A stretch of DNA of 64,000 nucleotides from Metopolophium dirhodum (GCF_019925205.1 NC_083560.1:120253062-120317061); one strand, 5' to 3'. Positions 21,432 to 35,890 are shown, counted from the first letter of the stretch. Translations and numbers: made by a program. Notes: generated by a model not told the origin, from the letters alone.

Positions 21432-22193
21432 TAAACACTACATAATTTATCATACACACGTATATCGTTAACTAAAAAATGTAATAATAAATTTAAAGGT
21501 CCATTAGAATATTTGATTAACTGTGAGTCTGCATTGGAAACGTCGGAAAAACTGCTGAGTATTTACGAGCAGAAGTCTGAGGCAAGTATACATTTGCTTC
21601 AACAAAAATTTTTCAGTTATTTGGGGGAACCGACAGATTACATGTCGACGCATATTTCTAAATTGGTCAATTTATTTAGAAAGGAAACTGAGTGTAGCGG
21701 GTGAACCAGTTACGGATAACATGGTTATAACAAAAATCTTAGTGACATTACCAAAAGAATATAAACATTTTTACAGTGCTCGGGATTCTGATAATACGTA
21801 AATAGGTACGTAATAGTCTTGTTGATTCGGATTTGAAGGAACAGGACGCCGTCTAGATAGAATCAGCTTTATAACTTTTGTAAACAAGTTTTGGATAGGT
21901 AACATTTTTTTTTCGGTATTTTTTGTAAGAAGGAATAGAAATATTATTTTTTTTTTTTTTGTATTTTTGTCAGGATGTCCTGATAAACTCTAATAGACTA
22001 TATTATTGTGTACATTATAATGTCTATGTAGCAAGTTAAATATTACTTTTATTAAAATGCATGATAAATTTAAATTTAACATTATATCTTCGATGCATTA
22101 AAATGTTTTAACTATATATGTCTTCAGACTATAGAGATTACAAATTTGAAGTGAAAATAAATTGTAAAATAATATTTCTGAAAATTGCAGAAA

Positions 22194-22638
22194 ATTAAGA
22201 AATCCAGTTTGTCCGTGCTGCAGGTAATTACAACCATATTATACAGTTGTGAGGTAAATGCGCTGAGATGCGAGTTCACCGACTATAGTTCGTGTGACTT
22301 TTCACTCGGCACTGCAAACTGCTCTACTACCACTAATGATTGCATTGTAGGAAATCGGCCACCGTATTGTTATGCCACTTGGTATAACAATACGTTATTT
22401 AATGAAGTGGCTATAAAGTTTAAGGTTATATAACTTAATAATTATAGAATTGTATTTAATTTTATCATGTTTTTATTTTAATAACTATTTATAGGGTTGC
22501 ATTTACTCACGACACGACTGTGAAAAAGCGGAATGCGTGGCAACGAATAGTTTTCGTTCCAAAAAGATCAATCTGAGTTGCTGCTGTAATATGGATGGTT
22601 GCAAATCATTATTTTATGGACCCGGACACTATAAATAG
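22194..22638 (+). pseudogene. Unit 9: start codon lost, sister of unit 6
   Basis: ATT replaces ATG and G55R is private to this copy. The exon 2 sequence is intact. Confidence 0.7.
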
Positions 22639-23397
22639 TAAACACTACATAATTTATCATACACACGTATATCGTTAACTAAAAAATGTAATAATAAATT
22701 TAAAGGTCCATTAGAATATTTGATTAACTGTGAGTCTGCATTGGAAATGTCGGAAAAACTGCTGAGTATTTACGAGCAGAAGTCTGAGGCAAGTATACAT
22801 TTGCTTCACCAAAAATTTTTCAGTTATTCGGGGGAACCGACAGATTACATGTCGACGCATATTTCTAAATTGGTCAATTTATTTAGAAAGGAAACTGAGT
22901 GTAGCGGGTGAACCAGTTACGGATAACATGGTTATAACAAAAATCTTAGTGACATTACCAAAAGAATATAAACATTTTTACAGTGCTCGGGATTCTGATA
23001 ATACGTAAATAGGTACGTAATAGTCTTGTTGATTCGGATTTGAAGGAACAGGACGCCGTCTAGATAAAATCAGCTTTATAACTTTTGTAAACAAGTTTTG
23101 GATAGGTAACATTTTTTTTTCGGTATTTTTTGTAAAAATGAATAGAAATATTATTTTTTTTTTTGTTTTTTTATCAGGATGTCCTGATAAACTCTAAAAG
23201 ACTATATTGTGTACATTATAATGTCTATGTAGCAAGTTAAATATTACTTTTATTAAAACGCATGATAAATTTAAATTTAACATTATATATCTTCGATGCA
23301 TTAAAATGTTTTAACTATATATGTCTTCAGACTATAGAGATTACAAATTTGAAGTGAAAATAAATTGTAAAATAATATTTCTGAAAATTGCAGAAAA

Positions 23398-23842
23398 ATG
23401 AAGAAATCCAGTTTGTCCGTGCTGCAGGTAATTACAACCATATTATACAGTTGTGAGGTAAATGCGCTGAGATGCGAGTTCACCGACTATAGTTCGTGTG
23501 ACTTTTCACTCGGCACTGCAAACTGCTCTACTACCACTAATGATTGCATTGTAGGAAATGGGCCACCGTATTGTTATGCCACTTGGTATAACAATACGTT
23601 ATTTAATGAAGTGGCTATAAAGTTTAAGGTTATATAACTTAATAATTATAGAATTGTATTTAATTTTATCATGTTTTTATTTTAATAACTATTTATAGGG
23701 TTGCATTTACTCACGACACGACTGTGAAAAAGCGGAATGCGTGGCAACGAATAGTTTTCGTTCCAAAAAGATCAATCTGAGTTGCTGCTGTAATATGGAT
23801 GGTTGCAAATCATTATTTTATGGACCCGGACACTATAAATAG
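23398..23842 (+). CDS. Unit 10: intact ectodomain-like secreted protein
   Basis: It joins 23398-23628 and 23699-23842. This is the consensus 124-residue protein with no private change in exon 1, all 12 cysteines and G119. The donor is GTTATA, weaker than GTAATA. It is the first intact regular unit from the left edge. Confidence 0.72.
23834..23841 (+). promoter_or_regulatory. TATAAATA motif overlapping the stop codon (all units)
   Basis: The end of exon 2 reads ctataaatag, which is both a TATA box and a match to the MEF2 consensus CTAWWWWTAG. It recurs in every unit with an exon 2, about 760-765 bp before the next start. It also encodes Y123-K124-stop, so the match may simply reflect coding. 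Listed here once, for unit 10. Confidence 0.2.
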
Positions 23843-24599
23843 TAAACACTACATAATTTATCATACACACGTATATCGTTAACTAAAAAATGTAATGATA
23901 AATTTAAAGGTCCATTAGAATATTTGATTAACTGTGAGTCTGCATTGGAAATAACGGAAAAACTGCTGAGTATTTACGAGCAGAAGTCTGAGGCAAGTAT
24001 ACATTTGCTTCAACAAAAATTTTTCAGTTATTCGAGGGAACCGACAGTTTACATGTCGACGCATATTTCTAAATTGGTCAATTTATTTAGAAAGGAAACT
24101 GAGTGTAGCGGGTGAACCAGTTACGGATAACATGGTTATGACAAAAATCTTAGTGACATTACCAAAAGAATATAAACATTTTTACAGTGCTCGGGATTCT
24201 GATAATACGTAAATAGGTACGTAATAGTCTTGTTGATTCGGATTTGAAGGAACAGGACGCCGTCTAGATAAAATCAGCTTTATAACTTTTGTAAACAAGT
24301 TTTGGATAGGTAACATTTTTTTTTCGGTATTTTTTGTAAAAATGAATAGAAATATTATTTTTTTTTTTGTTTTTTTATCAGGATGTCCTGATAAACTCTA
24401 AAAGACTATATTGTGTACATTATAATGTCTATGTAGCAAGTTAAATATTACTTTTATTAAAATGCATGATAAATTTAAATTTAACATTATATCTTCGATG
24501 CATTAAAATGTTTTAACTATATATGTCTTCAGACTATAGAGATTACAAATTTGAAGTGAAAATAAATTATAAAATAATATTTCTGAAAATTGCAGAAAA

Positions 24600-25044
24600 A
24601 TGAAGAAATCCAGTTTGTCCGTGCTGCAGGTAATTACAACCATATTATACAGTTGTGAGGTAAATGCGCTGAGATGCGAGTTCACCGACTATAGTTCGTG
24701 TGACTTTTCACTCGGCACTGCAAACTGCTCTACTAACACTAATGATTGCATTGTAGGAAATGGGCCACCGTATTGTTATGCCACTTGGTATAACAATACG
24801 TTATTTAATGAAGTGGCTATAAAGTTTAAGGTTATATAACTTAATAATTATAGAATTGTATTTAATTTTATCATGTTTTTATTTTAATAACTATTTATAG
24901 GGTTGCATTTACTCACGACACGACTGTGAAAAAGCGGAATGCGTGGCAACGAATAGTTTTCGTTCCAAAAAGATCAATCTGAGTTGCTGCTGTAATATGG
25001 ATGGTTGCAAATCATTATTTTATGGACCCGGACACTATAAATAG
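24600..25044 (+). CDS. Unit 11: intact ectodomain-like secreted protein
   Basis: The ATG, both exons and all cysteines are present; T46N is the only exon 1 difference from unit 10. Its downstream gag end reads ECSW instead of ECSG. Confidence 0.7.
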
Positions 25045-25801
25045 TAAACACTACATAATTTATGATACACACGTATATCGTTAACTAAAAAATGTAATGA
25101 TAAATTTAAAGGTCCATTAGAATATTTGATTAACTGTGAGTCTGCATTGGAAATAACGGAAAAACTGCTGAGTATTTACGAGCAGAAGTCTGAGGCAAGT
25201 ATACATTTGCTTCAACAAAAATTTTTCAGTTATTCGAGGGAACCGACAGATTACATGTCGACGCATATTTCTAAATTGGTCAATTTATTTAGAAAGGAAA
25301 CTGAGTGTAGTTGGTGAACCAGTTACGGATAACATGGTTATGACAAAAATCTTAGTGACATTACCAAAAGAATATAAACATTTTTACAGTGCTCGGGATT
25401 CTGATAATACGTAAATAGGTACGTAATAGTCTTGTTGATTCGGATTTGCAGGAACAGGACACCGTCTAGATAAAATCAGCTTTATAACTTTTGTAAACAA
25501 GTTTTGGATAGGTAACATTTTTTTTTCGGTATTTTTTGTAAAAATGAATAGAAATATTATTTTTTTTTTTGTTTTTTTATCAGGATGTCCTGATAAACTC
25601 TAAAAGACTATATTGTGTACATTATAATGTCTATGTAGCAAGTTAAATATTACTTTTATTAAAATGCATGATAAATTTAAATTTAACATTATATCTTCGA
25701 TGCATTAAAATGTTTTAACTATATATGTCTTCAGACTATAGAGATTACAAATTTGAAGTGAAAATAAATTATAAAATAATATTTCTGAAAATTGCAGAAA
25801 A

Positions 25802-26246
25802 ATGAAGAAATCCAGTTTGTCCGTGCTGCAGGTAATTACAACCATATTATACAGTTGTGAGGTAAATGCGCTGAGATGCGAGTTCACCGACTATAGTTCG
25901 TGTGACTTTTCACTCGGCACTGCAAACTGCTCTACTACCACTAATGATTGCATTGTAGGAAATGGGCCACCGTATTGTTATGCCACTTGGTATAACAATA
26001 CGTTATTTAATGAAGTGGCTATAAAGTTTAAGGTTATATAACTTAATAATTATAGAATTGTATTTAATTTTATCATGTTTTTATTTTAATAACTATTTAT
26101 AGGGTTGCATTTACTCACGACACGACTGTGAAAAAGCGGAATGCGTGGCAACGAATAGTTTTCGTTCCAAAAAGATCAATCTGAGTTGCTGCTGTAATAT
26201 GGATGGTTGCAAATCATTATTTTATGTACCCGGACACTATAAATAG
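25802..26246 (+). CDS. Unit 12: intact ectodomain-like secreted protein (G119V)
   Basis: It is intact, with V instead of G at 119 (tatgtaccc), and downstream changes 'aggaaacac' and 'tgatttacacg' that tag this subtype (also units 20, 24, 26 and 29; unit 1 shares the first). Confidence 0.7.
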
Positions 26247-27005
26247 GAAACACTACATAATTTATGATTTACACGTATATCGTTAACGAAAAAATGTAAT
26301 GATAAATTTATAGGTCCATTAGAATATTTGATTAACTGTGAGTCTGCATTGGAAATGTCGGAAAAACTGCTGAGTATTTACGAGCAGAAGTCTGAGGCAA
26401 GTATACATTTGCTTCAACAAAAATTTTTCAGTTATTCAAGGGAACCGACAGATTACATGTCGACGCATATTTCTAAATTGGTCAATTTATTTAGAAAGGA
26501 AACTGAGTGTAGCGGGTGAACCAGTTACGGATAACATGGTTATGACAAAAATCTTAGTGACATTACCAAAAGAATATAAACATTTTTACAGTGCTCGGGA
26601 TTCTGATAATACGTAAATAGGTACGTAATAGTCTTGTTGATTCGGATTTGAAGGAACAGGACGCCGTCTAGATAAAATCAGCTTTATAACTTTTGTAAAC
26701 AAGTTTTGGATAGGTAACATTTTTTTTTCGGTATTTTTTGTAAAAATGAATAGAAATATTATTTTTTTTTTTGTTTTTTTATCAGGATGTCCTGATAAAC
26801 TCTAAAAGACTATATTGTGTACATTATAATGTCTATGTAGCAAGTTAAATATTACTTTTATTAAAACGCATGATAAATTTAAATTTAACATTATATATCT
26901 TCGATGCATTAAAATGTTTTAACTATATATGTCTTCAGACTATAGAGATTACAAATTTGAAGTGAAAATAAATTGTAAAATAATATTTCTGAAAATTGCA
27001 GAAAA

Positions 27006-27450
27006 ATGAAGAAATCCAGTTTGTCCGTGCTGCAGGTAATTACAACCATATTATACAGTTGTGAGGTAAATGCGCTGAGATGCGAGTTCACCGACTATAG
27101 TTCGTGTGACTTTTCACTCGGCACTGCAAACTGCTCTACTACCACTAATGATTGCATTGTAGGAAATGGGCCACCGTATTGTTATGCCACTTGGTATAAC
27201 AATACGTTATTTAATGAAGTGGCTATAAAGTTTAAGGTTATATAACTTAATAATTATAGAATTGTATTAAATTTTATCATGTTTTTATTTTAATAACAAT
27301 TTATAGGGTTGCATTTACTCACGACACGACTGTGAAAAAGCGGAATGCGTGGCAACGAATATTTTTCGTTCCAAAAAGATCAATCTGAGTTGCTGCTGTA
27401 ATATGGATGGTTGCAAATCATTATTTTATGGACCCGGACACTATAAATAG
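27006..27450 (+). CDS. Unit 13: intact ectodomain-like secreted protein (S96I)
   Basis: It is intact in both exons. S96I (aatatttttcg) is shared with units 17, 21 and 25, the first members of the four-unit blocks. The gag fragment after it has the one-base deletion. Confidence 0.7.
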
Positions 27451-28211
27451 TAAACACTACATAATTTATCAAACACACGTATATCGTTAACTAAAAAATG
27501 TAATGATAAATTTAAAGGTCCATTAGAATATTTGATTAACTGTGAGTCTGCATTGGAAATGTCGAAAAACTGCTGAGTATTTACGAGCAGAAGTCTGAGG
27601 CAAGTATACATTTGCTTCAACAAAAATTTTTCAGTTATTCGAGGGAACCGACAGATTACATGTCGACGCATATTTCTAAATTGGTCAATTTATTTAGAAA
27701 GGAAACTGAGTGTAGCGGGTGAACCAGTTACGGATAACATGGTTATGACAAAAATCTTAGTGACATTACCAAAAGAATATAAACATTTTTACAGTGCTCG
27801 GGATTCTGATAATACGTAAATAGGTACGTAATAGTCTTGTTGATTCGGATTTGAAGGAACAGGACGCCGTCTAGATAAAATCAGCTTTATAACTTTTGTA
27901 AACAAGTTTTGGATAGGGAACATTTTTTTTTCGGTATTTTTTGTAAGAAGGAATAGAAATATTATTTTTTTTTTTTTTGTATTTTTGTCAGGATGTCCTG
28001 ATAAACTCTAATAGACTATATTATTGTGTACATTATAATGTCTATGTAGCAAGTTAAATATTACTTTTATTAAAATGCATGATAAATTTAAATTTAACAT
28101 TATATCTTCGATGCATTAAAATGTTTTAACTATATATGTCTTCAGACTATAGAGATTACAAATTTGAAGTGAAAATAAATTGTAAAATAATATTTCTGAA
28201 AATTGTAGAAA

Positions 28212-28656
28212 ATTAACAAATCCAGTTTGTCCGTGCTGCAGGTAATTACAACCATATTATACAGTTGTGAGGTAAATGCGCTGAGATGCGAGTTCACCGA
28301 CTATAGTTCGTGTGACTTTTCACTCGGCACTGCAAACTGCTCTACTACCACTAATGATTGCATTGTAGGAAATGGGCCACCGTATTGTTATGCCACTTGG
28401 TATAACAATACGTTATTTAATGAAGTGGCTATAAAGTTTAAGGTTATATAACTTAATAATTATAGAATTGTATTTAATTTTATCATGTTTTTATTTTAAT
28501 AACTATTTATAGGGTTGCATCTACTCACGACACGACTGTGAAAAAGCGGAATGCGTGGCAACGAATAGTTTTCGTTCCAAAAAGATCAATCTGAGTTGCT
28601 GCTGTAATATGGATGGTTGCAAATCATTATTTTATGGACCCGGACACTATAAATAG
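28212..28656 (+). pseudogene. Unit 14: start codon lost, altered acceptor
   Basis: The sequence before the coding region is attgtagaaaattaacaa. The start is ATT, the second codon is AAC instead of AAG, and the acceptor is TAG instead of CAG. Units 18 and 22 share all three changes. The remaining coding sequence is open. Confidence 0.75.
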
Positions 28657-29421
28657 TAAACACTACATAATTTATCATACACACGTATATCGTTAACTAA
28701 AAAATGTAATGATAAATTTAAAGGTCCATTAGAATATTTGATTAACTGTGAGTCTGCATTGGAAATAACGGAAAAACTGCTGAGTATTTACGAGCAGAAG
28801 TCTGAGGCAAGTATACATTTGCTTCAACAAAAATTTTTCAGTTATTCGAGGGAACCGACAGTTTACATGTCGACGCATATTTCTAAATTGGTCAATTTAT
28901 TTAGAAAGGAAACTGAGTGTAGCGGGTGAACCAGTTACGGATAACATGGTTATGACAAAAATCTTAGTGACATTACCAAAAGAATATAAACATTTTTACA
29001 GTGCTCGGGATTCTGATAATACGTAAATAGGTACGTAATAGTCTTGTTGATTCGGATTTGAAGGAACAGGACGCCGTCTAGATAAAATCAGCTTTATAAC
29101 TTTTGTAAACAAGTTTTGGATAGGTAACATTTTTTTTTCGGTATTTTTTGTAAGAAGGAATAGAAATATTATTTTTTTTTTTTTTGTATTTTTGTCAGGA
29201 TGTCCTGATAAACTCTAATAGACTATATTATTGTGTACATTATAATGTCTATGTAGCAAGTTAAATATTACTTTTATTAAAACGCATGATAAATTTAAAT
29301 TTAACATTATATATCTTCGATGCATTAAAATGTTTTAACTATATATGTCTTCAGACTATAGAGATTACAAATTTGAAGTGAAAATAAATTGTAAAATAAT
29401 ATTTCTGAAAATTGCAGAAAA

Positions 29422-29866
29422 ATGAAGAAATCCAGTTTGTCCGTGCTGCAGGTAATTACAACCATATTATACAGTTGTGAGGTAAATGCGCTGAGATGCG
29501 AGTTCACCGACTATAGTTCGTGTGACTTTTCACTCGGCACTGCAAACTGCTCTACTACCACTAATGATTGCATTGTAGGAAATGGGCCACCGTATTGTTA
29601 TGCCACTTGGTATAACAATACGTTATTTAATGAAGTGGCTATAAAGTTTAAGGTTATATAACTTAATAATTATAGAATTGTATTTAATTTTATCATGTTT
29701 TTATTTTAATAACTATTTATAGGGTTGCATTTACTCACGACACGACTGTGAAAAAGCGGAATGCGTGGCAACGAATAGTTTTCGTTCCAAAAAGATCAAT
29801 CTGAGTTGCTGCTGTAATATGGATGGTTGCAAATCATTATTTTATGGACCCGGACACTATAAATAG
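29422..29866 (+). CDS. Unit 15: intact ectodomain-like secreted protein
   Basis: Consensus protein in both exons. The gag fragment is the ITEKLL subtype. Confidence 0.7.
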
Positions 29867-30625
29867 TAAACACTACATAATTTATCATACACACGTATAT
29901 CGTTAACTAAAAAATGTAATGATAAATTTAAAGGTCCATTAGAATATTTGATTAACTGTGAGTCTGCATTGGAAATAACGGAAAAACTGCTGAGTATTTA
30001 CGAGCAGAAGTCTGAGGCAAGTATACATTTGCTTCAACAAAAATTTTTCAGTTATTCGAGGGAACCGACAGTTTACATGTCGACGCATATTTCTAAATTG
30101 GTCAATTTATTTAGAAAGGAAACTGAGTGTAGCGGGTGAACCAGTTACGGATAACATGGTTATGACAAAAATCTTAGTGACATTACCAAAAGAATATAAA
30201 CATTTTTACAGTGCTCGGGATTCTGATAATACGTAAATAGGTACGTAATAGTCTTGTTGATTCGGATTTGAAGGAACAGGACGCCGTCTAGATAAAATCA
30301 GCTTTATAACTTTTGTAAACAAGTTTTGGATAGGTAACATTTTTTTTTCGGTATTTTTTGTAAAAATGAATAGAAATATTATTTTTTTTTTTGTTTTTTT
30401 ATCAGGATGTCCTGATAAACTCTAATAGACTATATTATTGTGTACATTTTAATGTCTATGTAGCAAGTTAAATATTACTTTTATTAAAATGCATGATAAA
30501 TTTAAATTTAACATTATATCTTCGATGCATTAAAATGTTTTAACTATATATGTCTTCAGACTGTAGAGATTACAAATTTGAAGTGAAAATAAATTGTAAA
30601 ATAATATTTCTGAAAATTGCAGAAA

Positions 30626-31070
30626 ATTAAGAAATCCAGTTTGTCCATGCTGCAGGTAATTACAACCATATTATACAGTTGTGAGGTAAATGCGCTGAGA
30701 TGCGAGTTCACCGACTATAGTTCGTGTGACTTTTCACTCGGCACTGCAAACTGCTCTACTACCACTAATGATTGCATTGTAGGAAATGGGCCACCGTATT
30801 GTTATGCCACTTGGTATAACAATACGTTATTTAATGAAGTGGCTATAAAGTTTAAGGTTATATAACTTAATAATTATAGAATTGTATTAAATTTTATCAT
30901 GTTTTTATTTTAATAACAATTTATAGGGTTGCATTTACTCACGACACGACTGTGAAAAAGCGGAATGCGTGGCAACGAATTGTTTTCGTTCCAAAAAGAT
31001 CAATCTGAGTTGCTGCTGTAATATGGATGGTTGCAAATCATTATTTTATGGACCCGGACACTATAAATAG
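30626..31070 (+). CDS. Unit 16: original start lost, possible replacement ATG, extra cysteine
   Basis: The usual start is ATT, but codon 8 has changed from GTG to ATG (30647), giving an in-frame start MLQVITTILYSCEVNA with a shorter hydrophobic leader. Exon 2 carries S96C, adding a 13th cysteine to the mature domain. The copy could therefore still encode a secreted protein, with an unpaired cysteine that might allow dimerisation. Whether the shorter leader works is inference. Confidence 0.45.
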
Positions 31071-31829
31071 TAAACACTACATAATTTATCAAACACACGT
31101 ATATCGTTAACTAAAAAATGTAATGATAAATTTAAAGGTCCATTAGAATATTTGATTAACTGTGAGTCTGCATTGGAAATGTCGGAAAAACTGCTGAGTA
31201 TTTACGAGCAGAAGTCTGAGGCAAGTATACATTTGCTTCAACAAAAATTTTTCAGTTATTCGAGGGAACCGACAGATTACATGTCGACGCATATTTCTAA
31301 ATTGGTCAATTTATTTAGAAAGGAAACTGAGTGTAGCGGGTGAACCAGTTACGGATAACATGGTTATGACAAAAATCTTAGTGACATTACCAAAAGAATA
31401 TAAACATTTTTACAGTGCTCGGGATTCTGATAATACGTAAATAGGTACGTAATAGTCTTGTTGATTCGGATTTGAAGGAACAGGACGCCGTCTAGATAAA
31501 ATCAGCTTTATAACTTTTGTAAACAAGTTTTGGATAGGTAACATTTTTTTTTCGGTATTTTTTGTAAAAATGAATAGAAATATTATTTTTTTTTTTGTTT
31601 TTTTATCAGGATGTCCTGATAAACTCTAAAAGACTATATTGTGTACATTATAATGTCTATGTAGCAAGTTAAATATTACTTTTATTAAAACGCATGATAA
31701 ATTTAAATTTAACATTATATATCTTCGATGCATTAAAATGTTTTAACTATATATGTCTTCAGACTATAGAGATTACAAATTTGAAGTGAAAATAAATTGT
31801 AAAATAATATTTCTGAAAATTGCAGAAAA

Positions 31830-32274
31830 ATGAAGAAATCCAGTTTGTCCGTGCTGCAGGTAATTACAACCATATTATACAGTTGTGAGGTAAATGCGCT
31901 GAGATGCGAGTTCACCGACTATAGTTCGTGTGACTTTTCACTCGGCACTGCAAACTGCTCTACTACCACTAATGATTGCATTGTAGGAAATGGGCCACCG
32001 TATTGTTATGCCACTTGGTATAACAATACGTTATTTAATGAAGTGGCTATAAAGTTTAAGGTTATATAACTTAATAATTATAGAATTGTATTAAATTTTA
32101 TCATGTTTTTATTTTAATAACAATTTATAGGGTTGCATTTACTCACGACACGTCTGTGAAAAAGCGGAATGCGTGGCAACGAATATTTTTCGTTCCAAAA
32201 AGATCAATCTGAGTTGCTGCTGTAATATGGATGGTTGCAAATCATTATTTTATGGACCCGGACACTATAAATAG
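31830..32274 (+). CDS. Unit 17: intact reading frame with D85V and S96I
   Basis: Both exons are open and all cysteines are kept. D85V lies directly before C86 in the conserved second finger region. It opens a four-unit block that is repeated from unit 21. Confidence 0.68.
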
Positions 32275-33036
32275 TAAACACTACATAATTTATGATACAC
32301 ACGTATATCGTTAACTAAAAAATGTAATGATAAATTTAAAGGTCCATTAGAATATTTGATTAACTGTGAGTCTGCATTGGAAATGTCGGAAAAACTGCTG
32401 AGTATTTACGAGCAGAAGTCTGAGGCAAGTATACATTTGCTTCAACAAAAATTTTTCAGTTATTCGAGGGAACCGACAGATTACATGTCGACGCATATTT
32501 CTAAATTGGTCAATTTATTTAGAAAGGAAACTGAGTGTAGCGGGTGAACCAGTTACGGATAACATGGTTATGACAAAAATCTTAGTGACATTACCAAAAG
32601 AATATAAACATTTTTACAGTGCTCGGGATTCTGATAATACGTAAATAGGTACGTAATAGTCTTGTTGATTCGGATTTGAAGGAACAGGACGCCGTCTAGA
32701 TAAAATCAGCTTTATAACTTTTGTAAACAAGTTTTGGATAGGTAACATTTTTTTTTCGGTATTTTTTGTAAGAAGGAATAGAAATATTATTTTTTTTTTT
32801 TTTGTATTTTTGTCAGGATGTCCTGATAAACTCTAATAGACTATATTATTGTGTACATTATAATGTCTATGTAGCAAGTTAAATATTACTTTTATTAAAA
32901 TGCATGATAAATTTAAATTTAACATTATATCTTCGATGCATTAAAATGTTTTAACTATATATGTCTTCAGACTATAGAGATTACAAATTTGAAGTGAAAA
33001 TAAATTGTAAAATAATATTTCTGAAAATTGTAGAAA

Positions 33037-33481
33037 ATTAACAAATCCAGTTTGTCCGTGCTGCAGGTAATTACAACCATATTATACAGTTGTGAGGTAA
33101 ATGCGCTGAGATGCGAGTTCACCGACTATAGTTCGTGTGACTTTTCACTCGGCACTGCAAACTGCTCTACTACCACTAATGATTGCATTGTAGGAAATGG
33201 GCCACCGTATTGTTATGCCACTTGGTATAACAATACGTTATTTAATGAAGTGGCTATAAAGTTTAAGGTTATATAACTTAATAATTATAGAATTGTATTT
33301 AATTTTATCATGTTTTTATTTTAATAACTATTTATAGGGTTGCATTTACTCACGACACGACTGTGAAAAAGCGGAATGCGTGGCAACGAATAGTTTTCGT
33401 TCCAAAAAGATCAATCTGAGTTGCTGCTGTAATATGGATGGTTGCAAATCATTATTTTATGGACCCGGACACTATAAATAG
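33037..33481 (+). pseudogene. Unit 18: start codon lost, altered acceptor
   Basis: It has the same attgtagaaaattaac 5' end as units 14 and 22. The exons are otherwise open. The gag fragment is the HQKFF subtype. Confidence 0.72.
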
Positions 33482-34242
33482 TAAACACTACATAATTTAT
33501 CATACACACGTATATCGTTAACTAAAGAATGTAATAATAAATTTAAAGGTCCATTAGAATATTTGATTAACTGTGAGTCTGCATTGGAAATGTCGGAAAA
33601 ACTACTGAGTATTTACGAGCAGAAGTCTGAGGCAAGTATACATTTGCTTCACCAAAAATTTTTCAGTTATTCGGGGGAACCGACAGATTACATGTCGACG
33701 CATATTTCTAAATTGGTCAATTTATTTAGAAAGGAAACTGAGTGTAGCGGGTGAACCAGTTACGGATAACATGGTTATAACAAAAATCTTAGTGACATTA
33801 CCAAAAGAATATAAACATTTTTACAGTGCTCGGGATTCTGATAATACGTAAATAGGTACGTAATAGTCTTGTTGATTCGGATTTGAAGGAACAGGACGCC
33901 GTCTAGATAGAATCAGCTTTATAACTTTTGTAAACAAGTTTTGGATAGGTAACATTTTTTTTTCGGTATTTTTTGTAAGAAGGAATAGAAATATTATTTT
34001 TTTTTTTTTGTATTTTTGTCAGGATGTCCTGATAAACTCTAATAGACTATATTATTGTGTACATTATAATGTCTATGTAGCAAGTTAAATATTACTTTTA
34101 TTAAAATGCATGATAAATTTAAATTTAACATTATATCTTCGATGCATTAAAATGTTTTAACTATATATGTCTTCAGACTATAGAGATTACAAATTTGAAG
34201 TGAAAATAAATTGTAAAATAATATTTCTGAAAATTGCAGAAA

Positions 34243-34687
34243 ATTAAGAAATCCAGTTTGTCCGTGCTGCAGGTAATTACAACCATATTATACAGTTGTG
34301 AGGTAAATGCGCTGAGATGCGAGTTCACCGACTATAGTTCGTGTGACATTTCACTCGGCACTGCAAACTGCTCTACTACCACTAATGATTGCATTGTAGG
34401 AAATGGGCCACCGTATTGTTATGCCACTTGGTATAACAATACGTTATTTAATGAAGTGGCTATAAAGTTTAAGGTTATATAACTTAATAATTATAGAATT
34501 GTATTAAATTTTATCATGTTTTTATTTTAATAACAATTTATAGGGTTGCATTTACTCACGACACGACTGTGAAAAAGCGGAATGCGTGGCAACGAATAGT
34601 TTTCGTTCCAAAAAGATCAATCTGAGTTGCTGCTGTAATATGGATGGTTGCAAATCATTATTTTATGGACCCGGACACTATAAATAG
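34243..34687 (+). pseudogene. Unit 19: start codon lost
   Basis: ATT replaces ATG, and F36I is private. The gag fragment has the one-base deletion shared with units 13, 21, 23 and 25. Confidence 0.7.
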
Positions 34688-35445
34688 TAAACACTACATA
34701 ATTTATCAAACACACGTATATCGTTAACTAAAAAATGTAATGATAAATTTAAAGGTCCATTAGAATATTTGATTAACTGTGAGTCTGCATTGGAAATGTC
34801 GAAAAACTGCTGAGTATTTACGAGCAGAAGTCTGAGGCAAGTATACATTTGCTTCAACAAAAATTTTTCAGTTATTCGAGGGAACCGACAGATTACATGT
34901 CGACGCATATTTCTAAATTGGTCAATTTATTTAGAAAGGAAACTGAGTGTAGCGGGTGAACCAGTTACGGATAACATGGTTATGACAAAAATCTTAGTGA
35001 CATTACCAAAAGAATATAAACATTTTTACAGTGCTCGGGATTCTGATAATACGTAAATAGGTACGTAATAGTCTTGTTGATTCGGATTTGAAGGAACAGG
35101 ACGCCGTCTAGATAAAATCAGCTTTATAACTTTTGTAAACAAGTTTTGGATAGGTAACATTTTTTTTTCGGTATTTTTTGTAAGAAGGAATAGAAATATT
35201 ATTTTTTTTTTTTTGTATTTTTGTCAGGATGTCCTGATAAACTCTAAAAGACTATATTGTGTACATTATAATGTCTATGTAGCAAGTTAAATATTACTTT
35301 TATTAAAATGCATGATAAATTTAAATTTAACATTATATCTTCGATGCATTAAAATGTTTTAACTATATATGTCTTCAGACTATAGAGATTACAAATTTGA
35401 AGTGAAAATAAATTGTAAAATAATATTTCTGAAAATTGCAGAAAA

Positions 35446-35890
35446 ATGAAGAAATCCAGTTTGTCCGTGCTGCAGGTAATTACAACCATATTATACAGTT
35501 GTGAGGTAAATGCGCTGAGATGCGAGTTCACCGACTATAGTTCGTGTGACTTTTCACTCGGCACTGCAAACTGCTCTACTACCACTAATGATTGCATTGT
35601 AGGAAATGGGCCACCGTATTGTTATGCCACTTGGTATAACAATACGTTATTTAATGAAGTGGCTATAAAGTTTAAGGTTATATAACTTAATAATTATAGA
35701 ATTGTATTTAATTTTATCATGTTTTTATTTTAATAACTATTTATAGGGTTGCATTTACTCACGACACGACTGTGAAAAAGCGGAATGCGTGGCAACGAAT
35801 AGTTTTCGTTCCAAAAAGATCAATCTGAGTTGCTGCTGTAATATGGATGGTTGCAAATCATTATTTTATGTACCCGGACACTATAAATAG
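35446..35890 (+). CDS. Unit 20: intact ectodomain-like secreted protein (G119V)
   Basis: Intact, of the G119V subtype with the tgatttacacg downstream tag. It is the last member of the four-unit block 17-20. Confidence 0.7.

Noticed and set aside
27441..27671. Minus-strand open frame of 76 codons over the gag fragment in five units
   Set aside because: It appears only where a one-base deletion in the decayed gag fragment removes an antisense stop; it is a shadow of that fragment.
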